Below are positions 51,001 to 59,488 of a DNA stretch of 64,000 nt, piece by piece. Within the stretch, counting starts at the first letter, position 1; each line of letters starts with the position of its first letter. The stretch spans positions 1-64,000 of the forward strand of contig JAFRQH010000031.1 in the NCBI GenBank assembly GCA_017428725.1, in the 5' to 3' direction. Origin of the DNA: Bacteroidales bacterium (GTDB lineage: Bacteria > Bacteroidota > Bacteroidia > Bacteroidales > UBA932). Made by a program: the position numbers and the translations under genes. Under the pieces are notes generated by a model. It ran no database searches. It was not told the DNA's origin and saw only the letters and a list, made by a program, of their open reading frames with translations.

Positions 51001-51247
51001 AGCCGATGTAGGAGACCTCCAGCGTGGTGCCGGGGGCGACGCGGAGCGTGAAATTGCCGTCGATGTCGGTGGTGACGCCGTTGGTGGTGCCGGGCACCAT
51101 CACGGCCGCTCCGATGACGGGTTCTCCGTTGGTGTCGATGACTTTACCGGAAGTGGTCTGGGCGAGAGCCGGGACGCTGGCCAGCAAAGCCACGCAGGCC
51201 ACGAGCGCAGTGAGCGCCCTGTGGCCGACAGAAAGGATAGATCTCAT
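48035..51247 (-). CDS. SusC-family TonB-dependent outer-membrane transporter (pair 4)
   Basis: 1070 residues with signal peptide (MRSILSVGHRALTALVACVA, cut near ALAQ). Beta-sandwich TSGKVIDTNGEPVIGAAV, plug EETVVIGYGSVKRSDLTSAV and IYGSRGSNGVVIVTTKQG, barrel ending RTFTLGLNINF. No STN domain. The start of the signal peptide is related to pairs 2 and 3 in protein (MxSIxSVxxxALxAL) but not identical in DNA. It is the first of the four pairs in transcription direction, after rhaM, from which a terminator separates it. Confidence 0.95.
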   Translation of the reverse strand: MRSILSVGHRALTALVACVALLASVPALAQTTSGKVIDTNGEPVIGAAVMVPGTTNGVTTDIDGNFTLRVAPGTTLEVSYIGYVAQRVTAAANMTVVLAEDAEMLEETVVIGYGSVKRSDLTSAVAKMDNSSIDDRPMARAEQALQGQLAGVTVMITNSEPGADPQIRVRGTASISAGNNPLYVIDGVPQGNMQGLNPNDIASIEVLKDAASAAIYGSRGSNGVVIVTTKQGQKGKPRVTFTATYGIATLEKKIDLLSATEWMEWSVRQMDANYLARYPQGSISDDNATRMANLRITSPQRTGNNSVNYDDRWFKYLSPEMQRTHTYSDPNKEELSLLDWQDEMYRPAGIQNYNVSVSGATDATRYMFSLGYMDQNGLFPASNYKRINLRTNVESKLNDWITVGLNVAPSFVINTGSGRGNGKDSQAHRYLSSAPVSGPGVGYHVAYYPNLKYDWAGTSANAREYNKDIAPVNNTLRLQASTFLRVTPFKDFQIEATASANYSSSSNHQFTNGTIVNGAWLTRPEGEASSVSHSMSYGINSLLQVVANYNKTIGQHSFAAMLGASSEISGIGYSTSNSFKNLANDTIRGTFSGNNTSVTPTVSGSSITESTQTHLASFFGRLNYNYANRYMVSASLRRDGYSRFGANNKWGWFPSASAGWMISNEPFFKESSLDWWNTFKFRVSYGQTGNNGVSQTAAYSTLSQNNYADDLAYRIGAVGNLSLGWEKTHSTDVAFDFGFLNNRIQASIDWYTKTTTDLLYNIPVPATSGMTTTTGNLGSVWNTGVELELNTQNISKRDFSWSTSFNVSYNRNKVLQLGSENTTVYNKDNGAYYVLEVGKPMYYFYGLKCIGVWKNQAEIDASTTAHNGVVPKYKGTPVVPGDLKHEDVDGDNNIIDSPTNGDYQVLGKPAPDFVFGMTNRITWKNFDASVLFTAQTGGSIYGTIGRAIDRAGMGNQTNAMGWWRDQWWSESEPGNGWVPYHRSAVKPDADSRFLYKSDYFRVKNLTLGYKIPFKSFIQSARVYLSIENLLILDSYYHGYSPEASNRGQGGMDYGAYPSARTFTLGLNINF

Positions 51248-51304
51248 CTAGCTTTGGTTTTGTTTATAATAAAAAGTGTAATGAAAGTCCTTCAAAAAAT
51301 TTCG

Positions 51305-51339
51305 CGAAGATACACATTAATACTAATAATAGATACAAT
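51305..51339 (-). promoter_or_regulatory. Possible promoter for SusC/D pair 4
   Basis: On the minus strand TATCTTCG (51305-51312) is one base from TAnnTTTG, with ATTG (51336-51339) 23 bases upstream. It is weaker than the other promoters here. Confidence 0.4.
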
Positions 51340-51383
51340 AATTAATAAAATCGTTGCATTTATAGTTTGGTGAAATAAAAAAT

Positions 51384-51404
51384 GCCGCACCGGAAAGGTG
51401 CGGC
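51384..51404 (-). terminator. Hairpin terminator after rhaM
   Basis: 8-bp stem GCCGCACC/GGTGCGGC (51384-51391 with 51397-51404) followed on the minus strand by ATTTTTTATTTC, 30 bases past the stop. Confidence 0.85.
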
Positions 51405-51433
51405 TTGATGTCGGTCCGGGGCAGCCCCGGCGG

Positions 51434-51751
51434 CTATTCCATATAGAAACGCTCGTCCAGCGGAATGGACACGGGGGAGTTGTCGGGATTGACCTCCATG
51501 ATGTCGGCCATGTAGTCCCACCACTTCTGGACGATGGGGTTGCCGCCGAGATCCTGGGATCCTTCGTCTCCCTCGACTTCCTGGTAGGCGAACAGGATGT
51601 TGGTGTCCTTGTCCCACCAGATGGAGTAATTCTTGACACCGCTGTCGGACAGGAGCTTCTTGAGCTCGGGCCAGATGGCGGCGTGCCTGCGCTGGTATTC
51701 GTCTTCGAAACCGGGCTTCAGGAACATTTTGAATGCTTCTCTTCTTGCCAT
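51434..51751 (-). CDS. rhaM: L-rhamnose mutarotase
   Basis: 105 residues from the ATG at 51751 (MARREAFKMFLKPGFEDEY); longer in-frame readings cross the promoter. The sequence matches RhaM: KMFLKPG near the start, YQRRHAAIWPEL with the catalytic-type His, NYSIWWDKDTNILFAY and VQKWWDYMADIME. RhaM interconverts alpha and beta anomers of L-rhamnose in the cytoplasm, speeding its entry into RhaA/RhaB/RhaD catabolism. No signal peptide, as expected. Its presence indicates that free L-rhamnose is an end product of this locus. It is divergent from the CE12-GH43-GH106 operon with overlapping promoter regions and has its own terminator. Confidence 0.92.
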   Translation of the reverse strand: MARREAFKMFLKPGFEDEYQRRHAAIWPELKKLLSDSGVKNYSIWWDKDTNILFAYQEVEGDEGSQDLGGNPIVQKWWDYMADIMEVNPDNSPVSIPLDERFYME

Positions 51752-51792
51752 AAGATATAAAAGGTTAATAGTTGAAGTCGCAAATCGTTTCG

Positions 51793-51800
51793 TAAAGATA
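51793..51800 (-). promoter_or_regulatory. Possible -7 element for rhaM
   Basis: TATCTTTA on the minus strand, one base from TAnnTTTG, about 42 bases before the rhaM ATG. Confidence 0.4.
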
Positions 51801-51811
51801 CGGATATTTTT

Positions 51812-51819
51812 TAATTTTG
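51812..51819 (+). promoter_or_regulatory. -7 element for the CE12-GH43-GH106 operon
   Basis: TAATTTTG, an exact TAnnTTTG match, 21 bases before the ATG at 51841. A TTTC at 51788-51791 is a weak -33 candidate 20 bases upstream. Confidence 0.55.
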
Positions 51820-51840
51820 TAGAGAACAATCATCCAGATT

Positions 51841-53067
51841 ATGCAGAAAGCTTTCGTCCTTCTCCTGGCCCTGTCGCTGGGCCTCTCCGCCGCCGCGGCG
51901 GATTTCCCGATCGTCCACACCTATGATACCTCCAAGCCGCAGCAGGCCTTTGAGCTTAACGTGCCTGTGCCGGACGGCAACTATCTCGTTACGATGGAGA
52001 TCGGCTCCCGAAAGCGGGCCGGCCGGACCTTCGTGAAGACGGAGTCCCGGCGCCTGGCCGTCAACGACCTGGCGACGGCCAAGGGCGAGTTCAAGACCGT
52101 TCAGTTCCTCGTCAACAAGCGCGACAAGCTGATCCGCGAGCCCGGCAAGGATCCCGTGGAGGTGATCACGAAGCCCCGCGAGAAGTTCAAGCTCGACTGG
52201 GATGACAGCCTGAATTTCGAGATCGCCGGCGACGCTCCGGCGCTCGCCTCCATCCGCATCGAGCCTGCTCCGGCCGGTGTGACGACCATCTTCCTGTGCG
52301 GAGACTCCACGGTCGTGGACCAGGACATCGAGCCCTGGGCCAGCTGGGGCCAGATGTTCCCCTGGTTCTTCGACACGCAGGTGGCCATCGCGAACTATGC
52401 CGAGAGCGGAGAGCGGGCCGACACCTTCATCGGTGCGGGACGCCTTCGCAAGATTCTCACCCAGCTGCAGCCGGGTGACTACGTGTTCGTGGAGTTCGGC
52501 CACAACGACATGAAACTCAAGGGCCCCGGCAAGGGCGGCTACTACTTCTTCGCCACGCAGCTCAAGACTTTCATCGACGAGGTGCGTGCCAAGGGCGGCA
52601 ATCCCGTCCTGGTCTCCCCGACGCACCGCCGTAACTTCGATGCGGCCGGCAAGATCGTGGAGACCCACGAGGACTTCCCGGAGGCGATGGAGTGGGTGGC
52701 GCGCCGCGAGGGCGTCCCCTTCCTGGACCTGCACACGATGAGCGGCATCTTCTACGAGGCGATGGGCCCGGAGGCCTCCAAGCGCGCCTTCGTCCACTAC
52801 AAGGCCGGTTCCTTCGAGGGGATGCCCAACGACGTGGCGGACGATACCCACTTCAATACCTACGGCGCCTTCGAGCTTGCCAAGTGTGTGGTGACGGCCC
52901 TGCAGGCCAGCGGCCTGCCCGTCTCGCAGCACGTCATCCACTTCGATGGGTTCAGCCCCGCCCGCCCGGATGCCCCGGAGAGCTTCCGCTGGCCGCTCAG
53001 CCCCTACCGCGACACCTACGGGATCCAGGTCCTGGAGAAGAACGACGCCGCCACGTCCGTGAGATGA
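51841..53067 (+). CDS. CE12 rhamnogalacturonan acetylesterase with N-terminal binding module
   Basis: 408 residues, signal peptide 1-20. Residues about 21-145 form a beta-sandwich like a carbohydrate-binding module (VPVPDGNYLVTMEIGS, KTESRRLAV). Residues 148-360 are an SGNH hydrolase: GDST at 154-157 (Ser nucleophile), YAESGERADTF (oxyanion Gly), GHND at 220-223, and DDTH with DxxH at 334-337. CE12 enzymes remove acetyl esters from the galacturonic acid of RG-I so lyases and hydrolases can act. Together with the two CE12 domains at 10432-14175 this makes three in the window. It leads the plus-strand operon, 10 bases before GH43. Confidence 0.9.
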   Translation: MQKAFVLLLALSLGLSAAAADFPIVHTYDTSKPQQAFELNVPVPDGNYLVTMEIGSRKRAGRTFVKTESRRLAVNDLATAKGEFKTVQFLVNKRDKLIREPGKDPVEVITKPREKFKLDWDDSLNFEIAGDAPALASIRIEPAPAGVTTIFLCGDSTVVDQDIEPWASWGQMFPWFFDTQVAIANYAESGERADTFIGAGRLRKILTQLQPGDYVFVEFGHNDMKLKGPGKGGYYFFATQLKTFIDEVRAKGGNPVLVSPTHRRNFDAAGKIVETHEDFPEAMEWVARREGVPFLDLHTMSGIFYEAMGPEASKRAFVHYKAGSFEGMPNDVADDTHFNTYGAFELAKCVVTALQASGLPVSQHVIHFDGFSPARPDAPESFRWPLSPYRDTYGIQVLEKNDAATSVR

Positions 53068-53077
53068 CCTGCCTGTG

Positions 53078-54628
53078 ATGAACTTCCGTGCAACCGTCCT
53101 CGCCGCCGCGCTGCTGGCTTCGCTCTGTGCCGGCGCGCAGGAGCGGCGCCTCTCCTGGGGGGACCAGGGCAACGGGACCTATGTCAACCCCATCCTGAAC
53201 GGCGACTGGTCCGACCCGGACGTGATCCGGGTCGGGGACCGGTACTATATGGTGGCCTCCGATTTCCATTTCCTCGGGATGCAGATCCTGGAGTCGGAGG
53301 ACCTGGTGAACTGGCGGATCGTCACGCAGGTCTACGACCGTTTCGGCCTGCCGGGCTGGGCGGAGAACCGGCATTATGCCGGGGGCTCCTGGGCTCCGGC
53401 GATCCGCTGGCACGGCGGTCGGTTCTGGATCTATTTCTGCACCCCGGACGAGGGGCTCTTCATGACGCAGGCAGAGCGGCCGGAGGGGCCGTGGAGCCCG
53501 CTACACTGCGTGAAGGCCGTGCCCAAATGGGAGGATCCGTGCCCCTTCTGGGACGATGACGGCCAGGCCTACCTGGGCCGCAGCCAGCACGGTGCGGGCC
53601 CCATCATCGTCCACAAGATGAGCGCCGACGGGCGCGAACTGCTGGACGAAGGCGTGACCGTGTACACCGGCCCGGTGGCCGAGGGGACCAAATTCCTGAA
53701 GCGCGACGGCTGGTACTACCTGTCCATCCCCGAAGGAGGGGTGGAAGGCGGCTGGCAGACGGTCCTGCGCTCCCGGAGCATCTACGGGCCCTATGAGAAA
53801 CGGGTCGTCTTGGAGCGGGGGTCTACGGACATCAACGGTCCGCACCAGGGCGCGATCGTGGACACGCCGGACGGGCAGTGGTGGTTCTACCATTTCCAGC
53901 GCGCCGGCGCGCTGGGGCGCGTGGTGCACTTGCAGCCGATGCACTGGAGCCCGGACGGCTGGCCGGTCATCGGGGTCGACATCGACCGCAATGGGGTGGG
54001 CGAGCCGGTCCGCGTCTGGACCAAGCCCTACCCGGACAGCCCGGCGCGCCTGCCACAGACCAGCGACGACTTCGCCGGCGCGGCGCTGGGGCCGCAGTGG
54101 CAGTGGAACCACGATCCCGTGGACGGCGCCTGGTCGCTCACGGAGCGTCCCGGTTCCCTGACCCTGCACGCGCTTCAGGCTCCGAATTTATGGATTGCAC
54201 ATAACACGTTGACCCAGCGGGTGTTGGGCTATGAGGGTGAAGTGACCGTCGAATTGGAATTCGCCCAGATGGCCGACGGCGGCCGCGCCGGCCTGGCCTG
54301 TCTGGGGCGGGAGATGCGTTCGCTTGGCATCGTCCGGACAGGGGGTGCGATGCACCTGTGCCTGTCGGACGGACGGGCCACGGAGACGGAACTTGAAGTG
54401 GCGCTGCGCGGCCGCAAGGTCTGGCTGCGCCTGCGGCTGGACATTCCGTCGCGGACATACCGTTTCTTCTACAGCCTGGACGGCCGGAAGTTCGTTGAGG
54501 CCGGGGAGCCTTTCTTCGTCGACTACGGCTTCTGGAAGGGTGTCCGCTGGGGGATTTATCATTATAATACGGTCTCCGACGGCGGGGCGGTCCATTTCCC
54601 GTCGGCGCAATACGAAATCCTCCGCTGA
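53078..54628 (+). CDS. GH43 glycoside hydrolase with C-terminal concanavalin-like domain
   Basis: 516 residues from the ATG at 53078 (a GTG one codon earlier is less likely). Signal peptide to about residue 21. Five-bladed propeller with WSDPDVIR (Asp46 the likely base), VPKWEDPCPFWDDDG (pKa-modulating Asp153) and VAEGTKFLK (Glu202 the likely acid). Residues about 345-515 are a jelly-roll C-terminal domain (FAGAALGPQWQWNHDP, LRLDIPSRTYRFFYSLDGRKF). This architecture is common in GH43 beta-xylosidases and alpha-L-arabinofuranosidases; in an RG-I locus, removal of arabinose or of galactose from side chains is the most likely job. It shares one base with the GH106 start (TGATG). Confidence 0.88.
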   Translation: MNFRATVLAAALLASLCAGAQERRLSWGDQGNGTYVNPILNGDWSDPDVIRVGDRYYMVASDFHFLGMQILESEDLVNWRIVTQVYDRFGLPGWAENRHYAGGSWAPAIRWHGGRFWIYFCTPDEGLFMTQAERPEGPWSPLHCVKAVPKWEDPCPFWDDDGQAYLGRSQHGAGPIIVHKMSADGRELLDEGVTVYTGPVAEGTKFLKRDGWYYLSIPEGGVEGGWQTVLRSRSIYGPYEKRVVLERGSTDINGPHQGAIVDTPDGQWWFYHFQRAGALGRVVHLQPMHWSPDGWPVIGVDIDRNGVGEPVRVWTKPYPDSPARLPQTSDDFAGAALGPQWQWNHDPVDGAWSLTERPGSLTLHALQAPNLWIAHNTLTQRVLGYEGEVTVELEFAQMADGGRAGLACLGREMRSLGIVRTGGAMHLCLSDGRATETELEVALRGRKVWLRLRLDIPSRTYRFFYSLDGRKFVEAGEPFFVDYGFWKGVRWGIYHYNTVSDGGAVHFPSAQYEILR

Positions 54629-57603
54629 TGTGCAAGTTCCTCCTGTTTGCCGGGCTGCTGGCCCTGGGCTTGGCGGCTTCCGCGCAGGATGGCGGGATCC
54701 GCGCCGCCCTGCAGGCCTTCAGGGATCCGGACAACACCGCACGCACCAAAGTCTGGTGGTTCCACGGCGAGACGCCTACCACGCGCGCGGGCATCACCGC
54801 CGACCTCGAAGCCTTCAAGGCTGCGGGGGTGGGCGGCGTGGTCTACTACGACCAGGTCCATGGCCCCGCGGAAGGGGCGCTGGAGGCTTTCAGCCCGCAG
54901 TGGTGGGAAATGCTCAAGTTTGCGGCGCTGGAGGCGAAACGCCTGGGGCTCAGTTTCGAGATCAACCTGTCCAACGGCTACGTAGCCGGCGGTCCCTGGA
55001 TTACACCCGGGACCGGGATGCAGCGTCTGTGCTCTTCGGACACGCTGGTGCGCGGCCCGGGCCGTTTCCACGGCCGGCTGGCCGCACCGTCCACACAGGA
55101 CTGGTGGCAGGATGTGGCCGTGCTGGCCTGGCCGGTGGCCGCCGGAGACTGGGAACGCGTGCCGCTGGATTCCCTGTCCGGCGTGGCCCCGGAGGGTTTC
55201 CGTGCCCGCAGCATCACCTACACGGCCCCCAAGGCACGCAAGTCGCGCAACGGGGCGATGAACTACCCCGACGGCCCCCGGGAGGTGTTCTACGGAATGA
55301 ATTTCGAGCCGTACGGGACGGTCGGCACGCTGGAGTGCTCCGACGACGGACAGCAGTGGCGGAAGGTCTGCGAACTGCCCCGTCCGGGCGGCGGCTCCGG
55401 GCTGGCGGAGCGTACCCTGGCCTTCGCGGAGCGGACGGCCCGGCATTGGCGCATCCGCGATGCCGCTGACGGGCTCTCCGGAGTGAGTCTCTCGTCCAGC
55501 GCCCGGGTGGACCGCTGGCAGGAGAAGGCCAACTATTATGCGGATTTCCACGACTCCTACGATACGCCCAGCTATGGCACCGCGGAGATTGACCCGCAGC
55601 GTGTCCTGGACCTGACGGCGCGCCTGCGCCCGGACGGGACGCTCGACTGGACGGTCCCCGAGGGTGACTGGGTCGTGATGCGCTTCGCTGCAGAATCCAC
55701 GCGCGGGGCCATCAAGCACGGCCGGGCCAACCTGATGGGCCTGGAGTGCGACAAGATGTCGCGCGAGGCGGTCCGGCTGCATTTCGACTCCTACGCCGGC
55801 CGCATCCTCGACACGCTCGCGCGGATCGGCGCCAAGCCCCTTGGCGTGACGATGGACAGCCACGAGGCCGGGCCGCAGAACTGGACGCCGGACTTTCCGC
55901 GGAATTTCCGTGAGCGCAACGGCTATGACCTGCTGCCCTGGCTGCCCGCGATGCGGGGCTATGCCGTCGGCTCGGGTGCGCGGAGCGAACGCTTCCTTGC
56001 CGACTTGCGGCGGACCATCGCCGAGGCCGTGGCGGAGAATTATTACGGAGAGTTGGACCGGCTCTGCCGGGCAGCCGGCGTGCGCTTCACGGCCCAGGCC
56101 ACGGGCAACCAGCTGAGCCTCGGGGCCGACAACATCGGCGCCAAACGGCTTGTGGACAAGCCGCAGGGCGAGTTTTGGGCGCGGGACGTGCACGGCAGCT
56201 TCGACATCGTGGACTGTGCTTCCGCGGCGCACCTCTACGGCAAGCCGATCGCCTCCGCGGAGGCCTTTACCGACGCAAAATTCAGCGATTCGCCCGCCCG
56301 GCTCAAGATGCTCGCGGACTTTGCTTACACGCGGCTGATCAACGAGTTCGTCGTCTGCGCCTCGGCCTACCAGCCGGAGCTGGACGCCGTGCCGGGCAAC
56401 GTGGCGAACGGCCGCCAGTACTGCCTGAACCGCAACAATACCATCTGGCCATACAGCCGGCCCTTCTGGGACTACCAGGCGCGTTGCGCATCCCTGCTGC
56501 GGCAGGGGGAGCCGGTGGTGGACCTGCTGGTCTACCTGGGCGACGATCCGCCCGTCAAGACCTTGGCGCACCTGCTCCCGGTCATCCCGGAAGGGTATAA
56601 TTACGATACCACGGCGGCGGACGGATTGCGCGGAGCGGAAGTGGTCCGGCTCCCGGATGGGACGCCGGTCCTGCGGCTGCCCTCCGGGATGGAGTACCGG
56701 ATGCTGGTGATCCAGCGGAACGTCCCGGCGGACGAGCCGCAGCGCGCCGTCTTCGAAGCCTGGCGTGCGGCCGGCCTGCCGGTCTGCGACGCACAAGAGG
56801 CCGGGAGCATCGATGCGCCGGTGGCCGTACCCTTCGCGCCGGACCTAGCATTCCACAGCGCAGCGAAACTGGACGATTGCGTCCGTTTCGGCCACCGGCG
56901 CCTTTCGGACGCCGATATTTACTTTGTCTATAACCACAGCCCGAAGGCTTTCTCGCAGGAAGTCTCTGTCCGTTCGCCCTACCGGCGGCTCTACCGGCTC
57001 GACCCATTGGACGGTAGCCTGGTGCTCCTCTCGGAGCACGCCCCCTTGACGCTCAGCCCCGACGAATCGGCCTTCCTCGTCGCTACCGACGAAGACCTGC
57101 CGGCTACCTCCGGGGTGCAAAACCGGCCGGGCCGGCGGCTCCGCGGCTCCTGGCAGGTGCAGTTCGACCCGAAGCGGGGCGGCCCGGACGGCCCGGTCAC
57201 CTTCCGGCGGCTGCGCGACTGGACGCGGAGCAAGGATCCGCGGATCCGCTACTACTCCGGGACGGCTGTCTACACCAAGCAGTTCCGCTGGCGTCCCACG
57301 ACGAAGCGCCAGTACCTCCAACTGGACGGGTTGGAATGGATGGCGCGCATTGTCATCAACGGCCATGACGCCGGCACGGTCTGGTGTTCTCCCTGGCGCC
57401 TGGACATCACGGATTGCCTGCAGCCCGGCCGCAACGAGATCCGCCTGGAGGTCACCAACTCCCTGTACAACAGGATGATCGGCGATGCCATCGAGCATCC
57501 CGACGGCACCGGGGCGTGGACCCGCAGTTCCTATCCGCTCGTAGATGCGGAAACGCCCCTCGTGCCTTCCGGCCTTCGGGGCGTCTCCATCCTCGCGGAA
57601 TGA
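54628..57603 (+). CDS. GH106 alpha-L-rhamnosidase
   Basis: 991 residues with signal peptide (MCKFLLFAGLLALGLAASAQ). GH106 marks: TKVWWFHGETPTTRAGITADLEAFKAAGVGG-type opening, LGLSFEINLSNGYVAGGPWITP, GVTMDSHEAGPQNWTPDF, and a C-terminal galactose-binding-like sandwich (LEWMARIVINGHDAGTVWCSPWRLDIT, RNEIRLEVTNSLYNRMIGDA). GH106 cleaves terminal alpha-L-rhamnose with inversion; characterised members act on RG-I and RG-II. It has no GH105 partner domain, unlike the gene at 6826. It is the last gene of the operon, ending 12 bases from the convergent GH43-like gene, with no room for a separate terminator. Confidence 0.87.
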   Translation: MCKFLLFAGLLALGLAASAQDGGIRAALQAFRDPDNTARTKVWWFHGETPTTRAGITADLEAFKAAGVGGVVYYDQVHGPAEGALEAFSPQWWEMLKFAALEAKRLGLSFEINLSNGYVAGGPWITPGTGMQRLCSSDTLVRGPGRFHGRLAAPSTQDWWQDVAVLAWPVAAGDWERVPLDSLSGVAPEGFRARSITYTAPKARKSRNGAMNYPDGPREVFYGMNFEPYGTVGTLECSDDGQQWRKVCELPRPGGGSGLAERTLAFAERTARHWRIRDAADGLSGVSLSSSARVDRWQEKANYYADFHDSYDTPSYGTAEIDPQRVLDLTARLRPDGTLDWTVPEGDWVVMRFAAESTRGAIKHGRANLMGLECDKMSREAVRLHFDSYAGRILDTLARIGAKPLGVTMDSHEAGPQNWTPDFPRNFRERNGYDLLPWLPAMRGYAVGSGARSERFLADLRRTIAEAVAENYYGELDRLCRAAGVRFTAQATGNQLSLGADNIGAKRLVDKPQGEFWARDVHGSFDIVDCASAAHLYGKPIASAEAFTDAKFSDSPARLKMLADFAYTRLINEFVVCASAYQPELDAVPGNVANGRQYCLNRNNTIWPYSRPFWDYQARCASLLRQGEPVVDLLVYLGDDPPVKTLAHLLPVIPEGYNYDTTAADGLRGAEVVRLPDGTPVLRLPSGMEYRMLVIQRNVPADEPQRAVFEAWRAAGLPVCDAQEAGSIDAPVAVPFAPDLAFHSAAKLDDCVRFGHRRLSDADIYFVYNHSPKAFSQEVSVRSPYRRLYRLDPLDGSLVLLSEHAPLTLSPDESAFLVATDEDLPATSGVQNRPGRRLRGSWQVQFDPKRGGPDGPVTFRRLRDWTRSKDPRIRYYSGTAVYTKQFRWRPTTKRQYLQLDGLEWMARIVINGHDAGTVWCSPWRLDITDCLQPGRNEIRLEVTNSLYNRMIGDAIEHPDGTGAWTRSSYPLVDAETPLVPSGLRGVSILAE

Positions 57604-57615
57604 TCGTAATGACCG

Positions 57616-59475
57616 TTATCTGACAACCGTCACGGCGTCGCGGTCGCAGGTGAGCGTCTTGCCGTCCTCGCACTTGAGTTCGGCCACCTGGATGAAGGTG
57701 GTGTTGGGGGAGAGGCCGTCTGCGCGGGGCGCCGGACGGGCTGGCTGGCCGTCTGCACCGGGCTGCCTGCGCGGACGCGACAGGTGGGCGAAGTAGTAGA
57801 TGTAGGCGCGGTCGCCGCGCACCACCACGTCGCAGTGGTTGGCCGCCACGTCGTCGTACGGACCGTGGCCGGGCTCCTGCAGCAGGTTGCCGGGCTGGCG
57901 GGTCCAGTGCTCGGCATCGTCGCTGCGGTACACGGCAAAGCCCTTCCACTCGTCGCAGACCATCCACCAGGATCCCTTGAAACGGAACACCTTAGGCCCC
58001 TCGCAGTTGCCGATGCCGGGCACGAGCCCGTGGTCCTCCCAGTTGTAGAGGTCCTTGCTGTCGGCGTAGGCGATCAGCTTGCCGCCCGGCTCCTGGTTGT
58101 ACCACATCCGCCAGGTGCCGTCGGGCAGCTGGGCCACGTCGGCGTCGATCACTTTCTCGGACATCAGGTCGAGGACCTTCTGGAAACGCCAGCGGACGAG
58201 GTCCGTGGAGGTCAGGTGGACGATGTGGCGCGGGTGCTCCCACTCGGTGAAGATTCCCGGCACGTAGGTCAGGTACATATGATACTCCTTGCCGTCGTCC
58301 ACGATGCCGGGCGCCCAGTAGGTGGGCTGCGCATCCGGCCGGTAGCCGATCATCGCATTGCGCAGGTACGTCCAGTGGATGAGGTCCTTGGACGTGGCGA
58401 TGCCGATGGGGGAGCCGTGTACCCACTCGGCGCCCCGTCCGCCCACCTGGTCCGCCCGGCGGCTGGTGTAGAACATATACCACTCGCCGGTCTCTCGGTT
58501 CTGCACGATCTCCGGGTCCGTGGGGGCGAAGTGGATGGGGTCGGTGTAGAGCGGCTTCGGCGCGGCGCCGCTGAAGTAGTCGACCAGGTTGTCCAGCACG
58601 CTGTCATCCACACGGAAGGCCGTGCCGTGGCGGATGCCGGCGGGCATCTGCAGCAGGTCGGCCGGCACCTCGGTCCAGGTCTGGCCGTGGTCGGTGCTGC
58701 GCACGGCGCCGTAGCGCCCGTCGCGGTAGCGGTCGAAGTAGACGATCAGCGAGCCGTCCTCCAGGAAGAGGGGAGAGGGCCCTTCGGCCCAGTAGTCGCC
58801 GTGGATGGGGGCGGAGACCTTCGTGGGGAAGCCCCGGCGCATATTCTTGCTGCGCGTCACGCGCAGGTTCTTCTCGGCGGGGGCGGAATTCTCGTTCTTC
58901 ACGACCATGATCAGCTCCGAGGTCTTGGGGTCGCGGACGACCGCCGCATCGATGGCGCTGAAGCCCGGGTCGAAGTATAATTTGGTGGGAGTGAAGGTCT
59001 TGAAGTCCTTGGTAGTCGTGCAGTAGATGCGGTGGTTGAGGCCTTTCTCAGACTCCGAGGTGGCCACCTCCGAATGGCGTCCGGGGATGGTCGTGGCCCA
59101 CAGGATCCAGAAGGTCCTGGACGGGGCGTCGTAGAAGAGCTCCGGCGCCCAGCAGTTGTGGGCCTCGGGCTCGTGCATCATCACGGGGATGGCCTGCTGC
59201 TCCGACCAGTGGATGAGGTCGGGGGAGGAGGCGTAGCCGATGATCCGGTCCGTCCAGCTGGAGGTCCAGACCATATGGAAGGTGCCGTCGGGACCCTGGC
59301 AGATGCTGGGGTCGCGCATCAGCTTGTCGTCCCCGATCCTGGGGACGAGCAGGGAAGCATTGTTCGCCAGAGGCGTCCAATTGTAACCGTCGCGGCTGTA
59401 CGCAAGGTGCAGGCCGTCCGCCTGGCCGACGAAGTAGGAGAAGATGTAGGCGGTGAGGATTGCTAGCGGATGCAT
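57616..59475 (-). CDS. Tandem GH43-like double beta-propeller protein
   Basis: 619 residues. A short hydrophobic start (MHPLAILTAYIFSYFVG) runs straight into the first blade, so export is possible but the signal is atypical. First propeller about 20-290: MRDPSICQGPDG (Asp55), FSAIDAAVVRDP (Asp176), YWAEGPSPLF (Glu231). Second about 310-580: TDPEIVQNRETG (Asp320), GSPIGIATSKDLIHW, KVIDADVAQLPDG and NCEGPKVFRFKG (Glu). Each half appears to hold the D/D/E set of GH43. The last 50 residues include a Pro/Arg-rich linker. The likely job is arabinose or galactose removal from RG-I side chains. It follows GH28 by 13 bases in one transcript. One half may be binding-only. Confidence 0.75.
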   Translation of the reverse strand: MHPLAILTAYIFSYFVGQADGLHLAYSRDGYNWTPLANNASLLVPRIGDDKLMRDPSICQGPDGTFHMVWTSSWTDRIIGYASSPDLIHWSEQQAIPVMMHEPEAHNCWAPELFYDAPSRTFWILWATTIPGRHSEVATSESEKGLNHRIYCTTTKDFKTFTPTKLYFDPGFSAIDAAVVRDPKTSELIMVVKNENSAPAEKNLRVTRSKNMRRGFPTKVSAPIHGDYWAEGPSPLFLEDGSLIVYFDRYRDGRYGAVRSTDHGQTWTEVPADLLQMPAGIRHGTAFRVDDSVLDNLVDYFSGAAPKPLYTDPIHFAPTDPEIVQNRETGEWYMFYTSRRADQVGGRGAEWVHGSPIGIATSKDLIHWTYLRNAMIGYRPDAQPTYWAPGIVDDGKEYHMYLTYVPGIFTEWEHPRHIVHLTSTDLVRWRFQKVLDLMSEKVIDADVAQLPDGTWRMWYNQEPGGKLIAYADSKDLYNWEDHGLVPGIGNCEGPKVFRFKGSWWMVCDEWKGFAVYRSDDAEHWTRQPGNLLQEPGHGPYDDVAANHCDVVVRGDRAYIYYFAHLSRPRRQPGADGQPARPAPRADGLSPNTTFIQVAELKCEDGKTLTCDRDAVTVVR

Positions 59476-59488
59476 ATTGGTTAGGGGT

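Noticed and set aside
46508..51373. Very long plus-strand open frame (1621 codons) opposite SusC/D pair 4
   Set aside because: It spans two well-supported minus-strand genes and the gap between them, and its translation is low-complexity Val/Gly/Glu/His sequence. Antisense of GC-rich genes, not a gene.
27241..51433. Mobile element as the source of the SusC/D duplication
   Set aside because: No transposase, integrase, terminal inverted repeats or target duplications were seen; only the short identical borders described above.
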